Shown here: one piece after another, positions 1 through 6,628 of the stretch
How positions within the stretch are numbered: position 1 is the stretch's first letter
How the letters are laid out: every line of letters starts with the position of its first letter
NCBI GenBank assembly: GCA_947174645.1
Contig: CAMWJR010000018.1
Location: 1 to 11,416, forward strand
From: an uncultured Verrucomicrobiota bacterium
GTDB lineage: Bacteria; Verrucomicrobiota; Verrucomicrobiia; Opitutales; LL51
Direction of reading: 5' to 3'
DNA length: 11,416 nt
The notes under the pieces: generated by a model
The model's input: the letters and a program-made list of their open reading frames with translations, nothing else
Database searches by the model: none
What the model was told of the DNA's origin: nothing
Position numbers and translations under genes: made by a program

Positions 1-479
1 GGATAGTCTAAGGGAGCCGTTTTAGTTTGATATTTGTGACGTTTTAAAAATACCTCGGGAGGTAGAACAATTTTGTTGGCAAATTTTGCTAAAACGCGTG
101 TCGATTTCCCCGGAATCTGATTCGACTCGTGAAGGATAATCGGTGTGTGTCGCATCTTTGCGGCTAATACAAATCCTAGAGACGTAAAGCCCCCAAAGGA
201 AATGACGAGATCGATATGTCGTTGTTTGAGAAATTTATATGCAAACCGGAGCGAGGTGAGCTGGGAACGTAAAAATCGTCCGAGGGCAAGCGGCGACATG
301 TGAAACGGAGCTGCTCCGATACGAATAAATTCAAACTGTGGATATTTTTCCGTAAAAAGGGTATCGACCTGTTTATGACTGATAATGAAGGTACAGCGAT
401 GCTCGGGAAGTCGCTCGGCAAGCGCAATCGCCGGCGCAATATGCCCACCAGATCCTCCACAGGCCAATAAAATATTCAT
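1..479 (-). CDS. murG: MurG, N-terminal part (UDP-GlcNAc:lipid I GlcNAc transferase), cut by window edge
   Basis: MurG is a membrane-associated GT-B glycosyltransferase at the cytoplasmic face. It adds N-acetylglucosamine from UDP-GlcNAc to lipid I, giving lipid II for peptidoglycan. Reading the reverse strand from the ATG at 479 gives 159 codons without a stop. Residues 8-15 read GGSGGHIA, the MurG glycine-rich loop that contacts the lipid-linked acceptor. Further on are VISFGGFTS and LHESNQIPGKSTRVLAKFA, the family's conserved sugar-nucleotide/acceptor region (usually HEQN..PG..NR.L). About 350 residues are expected, so the C-terminal UDP-GlcNAc domain lies outside the window. A GAGAGGA stretch about 10-15 bases upstream can serve as ribosome binding site. 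The gene is divergent from rpsO, so it needs a promoter in 480-675 and is not transcribed here from an upstream mur/fts gene. Identification is confident. Confidence 0.95.
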   Translation of the reverse strand, partial: MNILLACGGSGGHIAPAIALAERLPEHRCTFIISHKQVDTLFTEKYPQFEFIRIGAAPFHMSPLALGRFLRSQLTSLRFAYKFLKQRHIDLVISFGGFTSLGFVLAAKMRHTPIILHESNQIPGKSTRVLAKFANKIVLPPEVFLKRHKYQTKTAPLDY

Positions 480-514
480 AGGGAATACAATAGAATCCTC
501 TCAAAGCTTGCAAC

Positions 515-523
515 GCTATAGCA
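515..523 (-). promoter_or_regulatory. Possible extended -10 promoter for murG
   Basis: On the minus strand this reads TGCTATAGC: a TG, one base, then TATAGC (4 of 6 matches to TATAAT). It would start transcription near 508, about 28 bases before the murG ATG. No convincing -35 box lies upstream, so this rests on the extended -10 alone. GCTATAGC (515-522) is itself a palindrome, which weakens strand assignment. Confidence 0.3.
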
Positions 524-545
524 TGATTTGTTGTGCGAATTAGGC

Positions 546-573
546 TTGAAAAGTTTTTGAGGAGGCGTAGGGT
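546..573 (+). promoter_or_regulatory. Possible promoter for rpsO-pnp
   Basis: TTGAAA at 546-551 (5 of 6 to TTGACA) is followed after 16 bases by TAGGGT at 568-573 (3 of 6 to TATAAT). The -10 is poor. Position supports it: transcription would start near 580, just before the GC-rich hairpin-forming leader begins. A second, equally weak -10 (TACGCT at 582-587) is nearby. Treat as a candidate only. Confidence 0.25.
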
Positions 574-588
574 CACGAAGATACGCTA

Positions 589-665
589 GCAGGATTCCCT
601 GCCGCAGGCCTTCGAAAGCGGTGATATCGGTGAGGTACTGATACATGGGCGATCGGGTGATCGTC
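589..665 (+). promoter_or_regulatory. Structured GC-rich leader of rpsO, possible S15 autoregulatory element
   Basis: Three stems can be drawn by eye. GCAGG/CCTGC (589-593 with 598-602) closes an ATTC loop. CCGC/GCGG (602-605 with 618-621) encloses a loop holding the palindromes AGGCCT and TTCGAA. GGCGATC/GATCGTC (648-654 with 659-665, one G-U pair) closes a GGGT loop 10 bases before the first rpsO ATG. Base composition differs from the AT-richer 480-560 stretch. S15 is known to repress its own mRNA in several bacteria through leader structures that differ between lineages, so a regulatory leader is expected here. This particular fold matching S15 binding is my inference. Confidence 0.4.
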
Positions 666-674
666 TGCCTGTGA
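645..674 (+). CDS. Possible 9-codon leader peptide coupled to rpsO
   Basis: An ATG at 645 opens a 9-residue ORF reading MGDRVIVCL, ending with TGA at 672-674. One base separates that stop from the first rpsO ATG (TGA-A-ATG). Upstream, GAGGT at 632-636 is a good Shine-Dalgarno core 8 bases before the ATG. By contrast, rpsO has no good Shine-Dalgarno of its own, so ribosomes finishing this ORF could restart at rpsO. The ORF overlaps the 648-665 hairpin, so its translation would open that stem. It is short enough to arise by chance, and no homolog is known to me. Confidence 0.3.
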   Translation: MGDRVIVCL

Positions 675-675
675 A

Positions 676-960
676 ATGAGTCTAAAAATGTCGAAAGTAG
701 AATATCTCGAAAAAAGTAAGATCATTAACGAATACCAGGTACACGAAGGTGATACCGGGTCGTGTGAGGTCCAGATCGCGCTGTTAACAGCGCGGATTAC
801 CCACCTCACCGAGCATCTCGCGGTTCATAAAAAAGATTTCCATACACGTCGCGGCCTGGTAGCGATGGCGAATCGTCGGCGTAAGTTATTAAATTATCTG
901 AAACGCACGGACTTTAATAAATATGGGGAGCTTTTACAGCGCCTCGAACTCCGCCGATAG
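676..960 (+). CDS. rpsO: 30S ribosomal protein S15
   Basis: S15 binds the central domain of 16S rRNA early in 30S assembly and helps form an intersubunit bridge. The 94-residue product shows the family signatures: GDTGSCEVQIALLT, the TEHL..HKKD.H.RRGL segment and RRRKLLNYLKR, ending in LELRR. An in-frame ATG at 688 would give 90 residues, nearer the usual 89. I keep 676 because it gives the common MSL start and sits one base after the stop of a possible leader ORF. Neither start has a good Shine-Dalgarno, so the choice is open. It is followed after 4 bases by pnp, the widespread rpsO-pnp operon. Expression is probably controlled through the structured leader upstream. Confidence 0.97.
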   Translation: MSLKMSKVEYLEKSKIINEYQVHEGDTGSCEVQIALLTARITHLTEHLAVHKKDFHTRRGLVAMANRRRKLLNYLKRTDFNKYGELLQRLELRR

Positions 961-964
961 TACG

Positions 965-3139
965 ATGAAACAACGTTTTAATGTGGAGGGCGGGGGCCTG
1001 TCGTTTTCAACTGGTACCCTAGCACTTCAAGCAAATGGTTCTGTCGTCGTAACGCTTGGTGAAACAAGTGTGTTTGTCAGTACGGTTGCGGCGAAAACTT
1101 GTTTTCCAGGACAGGATTTCTTCCCCTTAACAGTCGATTACCGGGAACGGTTTTCGGCTGCTGGAAAATTCCCGGGTGGTTATCAAAAGCGCGAAGGGAA
1201 GCCTTCCGAGAAGGAAATTCTCATCTCTCGCCTCTGTGATCGTCCGTTACGACCGCTCTTTCCCGAAGGGTTTATGAACGAAGTTCAGGTTATCGGCATG
1301 CTCTTATCAGCGGATGGCAAGAACGAAGGCGATATCCTGATGGTCAACGGTGCTTCGGCGGCACTTGCCTGCTCCGATATTCCCTGGTACGGCCCAATTG
1401 GCTGTGTTCGTGTAGGCGAAATCGATGGAGAATTTGTCATTAATCCGACAAACGAAGAAATGCTCCATTCGCGTTTAGATCTGATTTATGTCGGGAATGA
1501 ACGCGATATGATGATGATCGAAGGGAATGCCGATCAGCTTCCGGAAGATCGTTTTATCGAAGCGCTTGCCTTTGCGCACGAGCAGATCCAGCCCATTATC
1601 CAAGCCCAGAAAGAGCTCGTCCAGCTTTGTGGAAAAGCGAAGCGGACCTTTGAACTCCATACGGTTCCGGATCACATCATGGAGATCTGCCAAAAGTTTG
1701 AAGAAGATCTCTCCGTCGTCATCTTCCAGCCGAATAAGATCCAGCGAGAACGTGATGTGGATCAGATTGAAGCGAAAGTCCGAGAAGAGGTTCTCAAAGC
1801 CGTTGGAGAAGCTGCATATGACGAAGTTCAAGTCAAGATGGCACTCGAATCGATCAAGGAGTCGCTCTATCGGAATAACATTTTAGATAAAAACCGACGG
1901 GTCGACGGACGTGCGATTGATGAAATCCGTCCGCTTCATTGTGAGACCAATGTTTTACCACGTGTCCATGGAACGGCACTCTTTGAACGTGGAGAAACCC
2001 AAGCACTCGTCAGTCTAACCTTAGGCTCTTCACGTGATGTCCAAGAGCTCGACGCCATTACCGGCGGTATTAAAACCAAGACCTTTGTTTTACACTACAA
2101 TTTCCCGCCTTACTGTGTTGGGGAAACTGGAAAGACGAATGGTGTCGGTCGCCGTGAGATTGGTCATGGTGCACTCGCAGAGCGTTCGTTATCGCCGGTT
2201 ATTCCCTCAGAAGAGGTATTTCCGTATTCGATTCGAATCGTTTCAGATATCATGGGATCGAACGGATCCTCTTCAATGGCATCGGTTTGTGGCGGTTGCT
2301 TGGCGTTGATGGACGCCGGTGTACCGATTTTAGCCCCTGTATCCGGCATTTCGACAGGCTTAGTAACTGAGTTCGACGAATTTGGGAATTTATTGAGACA
2401 TGTCGTTTTGACCGATATTATTGGAGACGAGGATCACTTTGGCGACATGGATTTCAAAATCTGTGGTACTGCGAATGGCATTACGGGCTTTCAACTAGAC
2501 CTGAAAATTAAAGGACTCCCTCTAGAAGTTGCACAAGAAGCAATCTATCGCAATAAGGAAGCGCGTGCGCGTATCTTAGAAGTTATGCTGGCGGCGCAAC
2601 CTGGTGTCAATCCGTGCTTGAAACCTTCCGCTCCCGGGTTCCGAGAAGTCCAGATTAACCCCGAAAAAATCGGTGCATTGATTGGCCCTGGTGGAAAAAA
2701 TATCAAGCGTATCACGGAAGAAACCGGTGCACAGATCGATATTAACGAAGACAATAGCGGTCGCGTTATGATCTTTGCGCCTAACCAAGAGGCACTCGAT
2801 CGAGTTTTGGAGGAGATCAATCTGATGAATGCCGAAATCGAGGTCGGGAAAACGTATAAGGGTATCGTAAAATCGATTAAAGATTTTGGTGTCTTTGTCG
2901 AATGTCTCCCCGGAAAAGAAGGCATGGTCCACGTTTCAGAACTAGCGGATTTTCGTGTCGAAAACGTTGGTGACGTCTGTAAACTTGGTGACGAAATTAT
3001 CGTAAAATGTATTGGTGTAGATGATCGCGGTCGGGTTCGTTTAAGCCGGCGTGCGGTTATTTGTGTGGCTAAGGGCGAGGATTATACGGCAAGTATGCAG
3101 CCGCGTCGTCCCTCATTACGTGGGAGTCGGTGCCGATAA
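965..3139 (+). CDS. pnp: Polyribonucleotide nucleotidyltransferase (PNPase)
   Basis: PNPase is a trimeric 3'-5' phosphorolytic exoribonuclease that degrades mRNA using phosphate and can also add tails. The 724-residue product has the full order: a first RNase PH-like domain (CDRPLRPLFPEGF), a helical linker (about 230-310), a second RNase PH-like domain with DHFGDMDFK (D490, D496, K498, matching the metal/phosphate site of E. coli PNPase), a KH domain with GPGG (574-577), and an S1 domain from about 627 (IKDFGVFVECLPGKEGMVHV). The ATG at 965 is chosen because the reading frame upstream overlaps rpsO with unrelated sequence and MKQRFNVE matches the usual N-terminus. No clear Shine-Dalgarno is seen, which fits coupling to rpsO 4 bases upstream. 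The tail after S1 is short, and the TAA stop is directly followed by an in-frame ATG. Confidence 0.98.
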   Translation: MKQRFNVEGGGLSFSTGTLALQANGSVVVTLGETSVFVSTVAAKTCFPGQDFFPLTVDYRERFSAAGKFPGGYQKREGKPSEKEILISRLCDRPLRPLFPEGFMNEVQVIGMLLSADGKNEGDILMVNGASAALACSDIPWYGPIGCVRVGEIDGEFVINPTNEEMLHSRLDLIYVGNERDMMMIEGNADQLPEDRFIEALAFAHEQIQPIIQAQKELVQLCGKAKRTFELHTVPDHIMEICQKFEEDLSVVIFQPNKIQRERDVDQIEAKVREEVLKAVGEAAYDEVQVKMALESIKESLYRNNILDKNRRVDGRAIDEIRPLHCETNVLPRVHGTALFERGETQALVSLTLGSSRDVQELDAITGGIKTKTFVLHYNFPPYCVGETGKTNGVGRREIGHGALAERSLSPVIPSEEVFPYSIRIVSDIMGSNGSSSMASVCGGCLALMDAGVPILAPVSGISTGLVTEFDEFGNLLRHVVLTDIIGDEDHFGDMDFKICGTANGITGFQLDLKIKGLPLEVAQEAIYRNKEARARILEVMLAAQPGVNPCLKPSAPGFREVQINPEKIGALIGPGGKNIKRITEETGAQIDINEDNSGRVMIFAPNQEALDRVLEEINLMNAEIEVGKTYKGIVKSIKDFGVFVECLPGKEGMVHVSELADFRVENVGDVCKLGDEIIVKCIGVDDRGRVRLSRRAVICVAKGEDYTASMQPRRPSLRGSRCR

Positions 3140-3268
3140 ATGAGTGCGAAGCCGTTATGTATCATTGTGGCTTGGGGGGCGTACGACGATGCAGAGTTGA
3201 ACCGCCTCAGCCGACGGCTCGAGTCTTTAAGACCGAGACTTCCGGATTCCAAAGAGCGTCCACGCTAA
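3140..3268 (+). CDS. Possible 42-residue ORF directly after pnp, or a cut-off pnp tail
   Basis: The pnp stop (TAA, 3137-3139) is followed without a gap by an ATG in the same frame, opening 42 codons that end with TAA at 3266-3268. The product starts MSAKPLCIIVAWGAYDDAEL and continues with an Arg/Leu-rich, probably helical tail. It resembles a beta-strand plus helix but I recognise no family. There are three readings: a small translationally coupled gene, a former PNPase C-terminal extension cut by a nonsense change, or chance. GGGAG at 3122-3126 is too distant for a normal Shine-Dalgarno, which fits stop-restart coupling. The stretch to rpmB (3269-3320) holds only the rpmB ribosome binding site. 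Confidence 0.35.
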   Translation: MSAKPLCIIVAWGAYDDAELNRLSRRLESLRPRLPDSKERPR

Positions 3269-3320
3269 AAATGCACTTGCCTTGGTAAAGGGTTTGTTTT
3301 ACTTCTTTTAAGGAGAGATT

Positions 3321-3554
3321 ATGTCGAGAATTTGTTTTATTACGGGTAAGAGCCAGGTAAAGGGAAGCCGTATTCGCCGGCGTGGTCAGACGAAAAAGAG
3401 CGGCGGAATTGGTACGCATATCATTAAGCGTACGCGCCGTGTTTTCAAAGCCAACCTTCAGCGAGTGCGCATTGTGCTTCCTTCCGGTCAGGTGAAGCGC
3501 GTATTGGTTTGTGTCAAAGCCATCAAGGCGGGCAAAGTCCAAAAGGCGGCGTAG
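3321..3554 (+). CDS. rpmB: 50S ribosomal protein L28
   Basis: L28 is a small basic protein of the 50S subunit. The 77-residue product opens MSRICFITGKSQVKGS, the standard L28 start (MSR.C..TGK). The middle holds a basic insert (RIRRRGQTKKSGGIGTH) before the conserved TRR.F..NLQ.VR core, and the C-terminal VCVKAIKAGKV matches the family's ending (V..KALK.G.V). The insert is absent from E. coli L28 but is, from memory, typical of PVC-phylum L28, which supports the taxonomic guess. AAGGAG at 3310-3315, five bases before the ATG, is the strongest Shine-Dalgarno on the plus strand near here. It may be expressed with rpsO-pnp; no good separate promoter was found. It ends 3 bases from the convergent asd gene with no clear terminator. 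Confidence 0.95.
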   Translation: MSRICFITGKSQVKGSRIRRRGQTKKSGGIGTHIIKRTRRVFKANLQRVRIVLPSGQVKRVLVCVKAIKAGKVQKAA

Positions 3555-3557
3555 CTT

Positions 3558-4511
3558 TTAAGTCCATTTTTTTAGTATACCGTCGACATTCGCAATGGTG
3601 CCGGCGGCGATTTGGTCTCCCGTAATCCAAAGTGAAGTGGAATTTTCGGGGAATTCAGCCGCCCGGATGCGCGAGTAGTAAACGTGATCATCGCCGGTGC
3701 ATTCGATGGGTGTCTTGTCAGCATGAATAAGTGTCGGTGACCGAGAGAGACATTTTTGGATAGTCGCAGGGGAAATGTTTTGGCGGAATTGGGCAGTAAG
3801 TGCAATGCCGTGACCCCGTTCACAGGAAACACGTACACAGTTCGCCGAAATTTTTAGGTCGGGCTGTTGGAGCAGTTTTTTGCTTTCGTGGGTGATCGAT
3901 TCCTCTTCGCCCGTGTGTGGCGAATTTTCAATTGGGTCAATCCAGGGAATACAGTTATGGCTTAGTGGAACAATGGACCGATCGTTAGATATTTTTGTTG
4001 TAAGCTGTTGTTTCCAGGTTTGAACCGCATGCCAGCCTGCTCCCGAAATTGACTGATAGGTGCTGGCCAAAAAACCTTTTAAGGGAAATTGCTTATGAAG
4101 CGGTGCAAGTACCTTGGCGATTAATGAGGTTGTACAATTCGGACAAGCAATAATAGGTACATTTCCAGGAAAATTTTCTTCGTTAACACCGGCACAAAAT
4201 AAAAAAACATTGGGATCCAGGCGAGAAGCGGCACTTAAGTCAATTACACGGCAAGAATGACGTAGAGCATGAGGGATGTACTCCTTAGCCGTTGGAGCCG
4301 AGGTTGCAAAAATCGACCAATCGAGGGATTTGAAAATTTCGGGACCTATGGGCGCTACTGGAAATAATTGATTCTTAACAGTAATCGTTCGCGTTAGAGA
4401 GTGTGGCGACGCGTATAAAAAAAGCCGCACGGAGGGCTTTTCTCGAAAAAACTCCACCAAATTGCGTCCGATAATTCCAGTTGCGCCAATAATGCCGATG
4501 TTTAGGGTCAT
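3558..4511 (-). CDS. asd: Aspartate-semialdehyde dehydrogenase
   Basis: Asd reduces L-aspartyl-4-phosphate to aspartate semialdehyde with NADPH. This is the branch-point step for lysine/diaminopimelate, threonine and methionine. The 317-residue product has an N-terminal nucleotide-binding motif (GIIGATGIIG, 6-15), the catalytic cysteine in CPNCTTS (C126), the STYQSISGAG segment with Q153, the acid/base histidine in RVSCERGHG (H234), and a C-terminal DQIAAGTIAN like the family's D..A.GAA.N. The start at 4511 (MTLNIG) is preferred over an ATG 33 bases upstream because it puts the glycine loop at the usual distance. It is slightly short for the family (about 330-370). Its start lies 3 bp from that of the divergent L,D-transpeptidase, so its promoter must sit inside that gene. 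Diaminopimelate supply links it to the wall genes nearby. Confidence 0.93.
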   Translation of the reverse strand: MTLNIGIIGATGIIGRNLVEFFREKPSVRLFLYASPHSLTRTITVKNQLFPVAPIGPEIFKSLDWSIFATSAPTAKEYIPHALRHSCRVIDLSAASRLDPNVFLFCAGVNEENFPGNVPIIACPNCTTSLIAKVLAPLHKQFPLKGFLASTYQSISGAGWHAVQTWKQQLTTKISNDRSIVPLSHNCIPWIDPIENSPHTGEEESITHESKKLLQQPDLKISANCVRVSCERGHGIALTAQFRQNISPATIQKCLSRSPTLIHADKTPIECTGDDHVYYSRIRAAEFPENSTSLWITGDQIAAGTIANVDGILKKWT

Positions 4512-4514
4512 GGG

Positions 4515-5054
4515 ATGTTCTTCGAGCATCATGAGCGGATCCAATCGGTTTGTCGAGACTTAGGCGTGACAATGACACCACAGTGGCTTTATGTGTCGGT
4601 TGAACAAAGCCGGATGTACGCTTATCTCGAAAAAAATTTGGAGAACATTTTTGTGGTTTCCACATCGGTATATGGGATCAATTCCCTGAAAAATTCTTCC
4701 GGTACGCCACCGGGGTTACATGCGATTGCGGACAAAATCGGCGACAATGCACCGCTCAATACGGTTTTTATCGGTCGTAAAGATACGGGAAAATGCGCCA
4801 AAGATTTTCCTGACTGGCAAACAAAAGGCTATGTAACTACACGAATTCTACGTCTACAAGGACTCGAACCTGGTAAAAATCAAGGAGGCAATGTCGATAC
4901 CTATGCGCGTTATATTTATATTCACGGTATTCCTAACGAGATAAAAATTGGAACTCCATGTACACATGGTTGTATTGGTATGCTTAACCGTGAAATTATC
5001 TATCTTTTTGAAAAAATAAAGGCGAACAGCCTCGTACTGATCGCCGACGAATGA
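4515..5054 (+). CDS. YkuD-type L,D-transpeptidase family protein
   Basis: L,D-transpeptidases use a catalytic cysteine to form 3-3 peptidoglycan crosslinks or attach proteins to stem peptides, normally outside the cytoplasm. The 179-residue product shows the YkuD pattern: WLYVSVEQSRMYAY (first strands), SSGTPPGLH (60s), IHGIP with H137, and TPCTHGCIGM with H151 and C153. Most relatives have S/T-HGC-[IV]-R; here Arg is replaced by Gly (G155). The N-terminus has no hydrophobic stretch, and a TAG at 4503-4505 blocks any upstream extension, so no signal peptide or anchor is possible from this frame. TTAGGG at 4502-4507 may be a weak ribosome binding site; ATG at 4572 is an alternative start. It is divergent from asd and convergent with the secreted protein gene. 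The family is clear; the exact activity is not. Confidence 0.9.
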   Translation: MFFEHHERIQSVCRDLGVTMTPQWLYVSVEQSRMYAYLEKNLENIFVVSTSVYGINSLKNSSGTPPGLHAIADKIGDNAPLNTVFIGRKDTGKCAKDFPDWQTKGYVTTRILRLQGLEPGKNQGGNVDTYARYIYIHGIPNEIKIGTPCTHGCIGMLNREIIYLFEKIKANSLVLIADE

Positions 5055-5074
5055 AACTAGAAGAACAGAAATCT

Positions 5075-6556
5075 TTATTTAACAGGTTCTGGATCCTTGT
5101 GGAAGAACGATTTTACACGTTCCCAGGCCCGGCTGAAGAACCCGCCCGTAGCTTGGAGGCCTTTTGAAAGTGGATCTTTATAATGTTGGTATGTTGACTG
5201 GCATCCTCCTAATATGATCGAAGTCGCAACCGTGCCTGCAACGGTATTTTTCCCCCAACGGATCCAAGTCTCGCGCGAAATTCTCTTGCGAAGCTCCGAG
5301 TTACTTGAGGTAGGGAGTTGATAAATGGTGTTCGCAGGAAGATAGGGCAGCGAGAAAACGAGGCGCTTCTTGTGGATGTTGTTAATAATAATCGCAATGC
5401 GTGGATCATTTTCGATTTTATTTAACATATAGGCGTCACTACCGCGGCCGGTATAGCGAGAAAATACTTCTTCTGAAAATTCGTCATTATTTTCGGCATT
5501 AATGTAAATTCGCCTCACAACCATGTCCTGATGCGGAAATTTATTTCCAAGCTCAAGGTACAACACAGGGCATCCCGCTAAAGATGAAAGCGCACGCAAG
5601 GATATTGGAACCGAGCGCTCGGAGGTATAGCTGTGCGCTTTCTGTTCATCCCGTAAACGCGTACGAATCTCGGTCCGTTCATTTTCGGTTATTTCGGATA
5701 GCGCTTCCAGCTCCGGGGGTTGGTCAATGAGCAGTCGAGAAAGGGCAAGAAGCTGGCTTCTTAGGGACTGCTCATTTTGCAGGGTTTTCCCTTCGCCTTG
5801 AATCTCAAACGCGTACAAACGGGCATCGAATTGTGACGAAATGCGGCATTCCCTTGGCGTCAGATCGATAAATTTATCTTCCATGCGGCAGATCATGAGA
5901 GGATCGTGCTCATGGGGATATTTTTGAGGAACCGAAGGGCTGCGACGACTATTACTATTACTTGTCCCTGCTTGCGGTGTGTTGGCGTCTATCGTTATAT
6001 CGCGGACAAGAATATTGGGGCCAAGTCCGCCGGGTAAAACGGCTTCTTCTCGGAAGTCGGTAGGCTCTCCACCAATGATTGATATTCCGCCTTCACCTTG
6101 ATGAATGGTACCTGTCCCTCGAATTTCAAAGGCACAAATCTTGGAATTTGGCTGCCCTTGAATCGAGACATTTCCTTCACCGTCATCGACATGGAAGGCT
6201 ATAGACGAATCATGCTCTTGATCAGAGTGTTGAGCGGGAACTGGGGCATGTCGGTCGCCATCATCGGCCAAATTTGCCTGGGCTACTATATCCTTGCCAG
6301 GAGTCTTAGGTGCTGATTTCCGAACAGGAACTTCTTCTTCCCAGGAATCTGATGAGTCAATGGCCTTACGCGGCGTTGTTTTTTTAGGGGTATTTCGTGG
6401 TGTTTTTGGGGATTTTGTCTTTGTAGCAATAGATGCCTTTGGGGTAGAAGTGTTACTGCCTTTCCTGGCACTTGCAAACAAACCATCCGCAGACCACGTT
6501 GTTAGAAATAACAATGCGAGCGTTTTCGTCGTATTATTTGAGATTCGATGATCCAT
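5075..6556 (-). CDS. Secreted protein of unknown function with basic low-complexity region and AF[EH][IV] glycine repeats
   Basis: I do not recognise a family. The 493-residue product begins with a likely signal peptide (TLALLFLTTWSADGLFASA, 12-30, cleavage after ASA). Residues 31-68 are rich in Lys, Thr, Pro and Ser (for example KTKSPKTPRNTPKKTTPRK), followed by an acidic patch. Then comes a glycine motif in three copies: AFHVDDGEG (120-128), AFEIRGTG (142-149) and AFEIQGEG (249-256). GEGNVSIQG (126-134) and GEGGISIIG (154-162) are a second repeated phrase. Residues 260-310 look helical and charged. Near the C-terminus is a short hydrophobic stretch (437-451, VATSIILGGC) and an amphipathic tail (GGFFSRAWERVKSFFHKD). 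ATG at 6556 is chosen over 6589 because it places the signal peptide correctly. It is last in the minus-strand run after mrdA and the dUTPase-like gene. Confidence 0.75.
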   Translation of the reverse strand: MDHRISNNTTKTLALLFLTTWSADGLFASARKGSNTSTPKASIATKTKSPKTPRNTPKKTTPRKAIDSSDSWEEEVPVRKSAPKTPGKDIVAQANLADDGDRHAPVPAQHSDQEHDSSIAFHVDDGEGNVSIQGQPNSKICAFEIRGTGTIHQGEGGISIIGGEPTDFREEAVLPGGLGPNILVRDITIDANTPQAGTSNSNSRRSPSVPQKYPHEHDPLMICRMEDKFIDLTPRECRISSQFDARLYAFEIQGEGKTLQNEQSLRSQLLALSRLLIDQPPELEALSEITENERTEIRTRLRDEQKAHSYTSERSVPISLRALSSLAGCPVLYLELGNKFPHQDMVVRRIYINAENNDEFSEEVFSRYTGRGSDAYMLNKIENDPRIAIIINNIHKKRLVFSLPYLPANTIYQLPTSSNSELRKRISRETWIRWGKNTVAGTVATSIILGGCQSTYQHYKDPLSKGLQATGGFFSRAWERVKSFFHKDPEPVK

Positions 6557-6628
6557 AAAGCTAAACCAGGCCGCATCCCAAAAAATCAACGCTTATTGTC
6601 AATAAAATACTAAAATGGGGGCGTTCTC

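Noticed and set aside
573..809. 78-codon minus-strand ORF over the rpsO leader and gene start
   Set aside because: It is antisense to rpsO and lacks a ribosome binding site or any family pattern.
1475..1886. About 118-codon ORFs in other frames inside pnp
   Set aside because: They are shadows of the strongly conserved pnp frame, with low-complexity Ser/Arg-rich or patternless products.
3540..3580. Possible terminator between rpmB and asd (AAAAG/CTTTT then a T run)
   Set aside because: The stem is only five weak pairs with a 9-base loop, and the T run is 10 bases away inside the asd coding end.
5051..5167. 38-codon ORF whose ATG overlaps the L,D-transpeptidase stop (ATGA)
   Set aside because: The overlap looks like translational coupling, but most of the ORF is antisense to the end of the secreted protein gene and it resembles nothing known.
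5198..5215. Lipobox-like ILGGC in the secreted protein
   Set aside because: It is near the C-terminus (about residue 448-452), so it cannot be a lipoprotein signal; an N-terminal signal peptide is present instead.
6597..6602. Perfect TTGACA on the minus strand before the secreted protein gene
   Set aside because: The best -10 at 16-17 bases is only TGGGAT, and it would start transcription about 12 bases before the ATG. Too weak to call a promoter.
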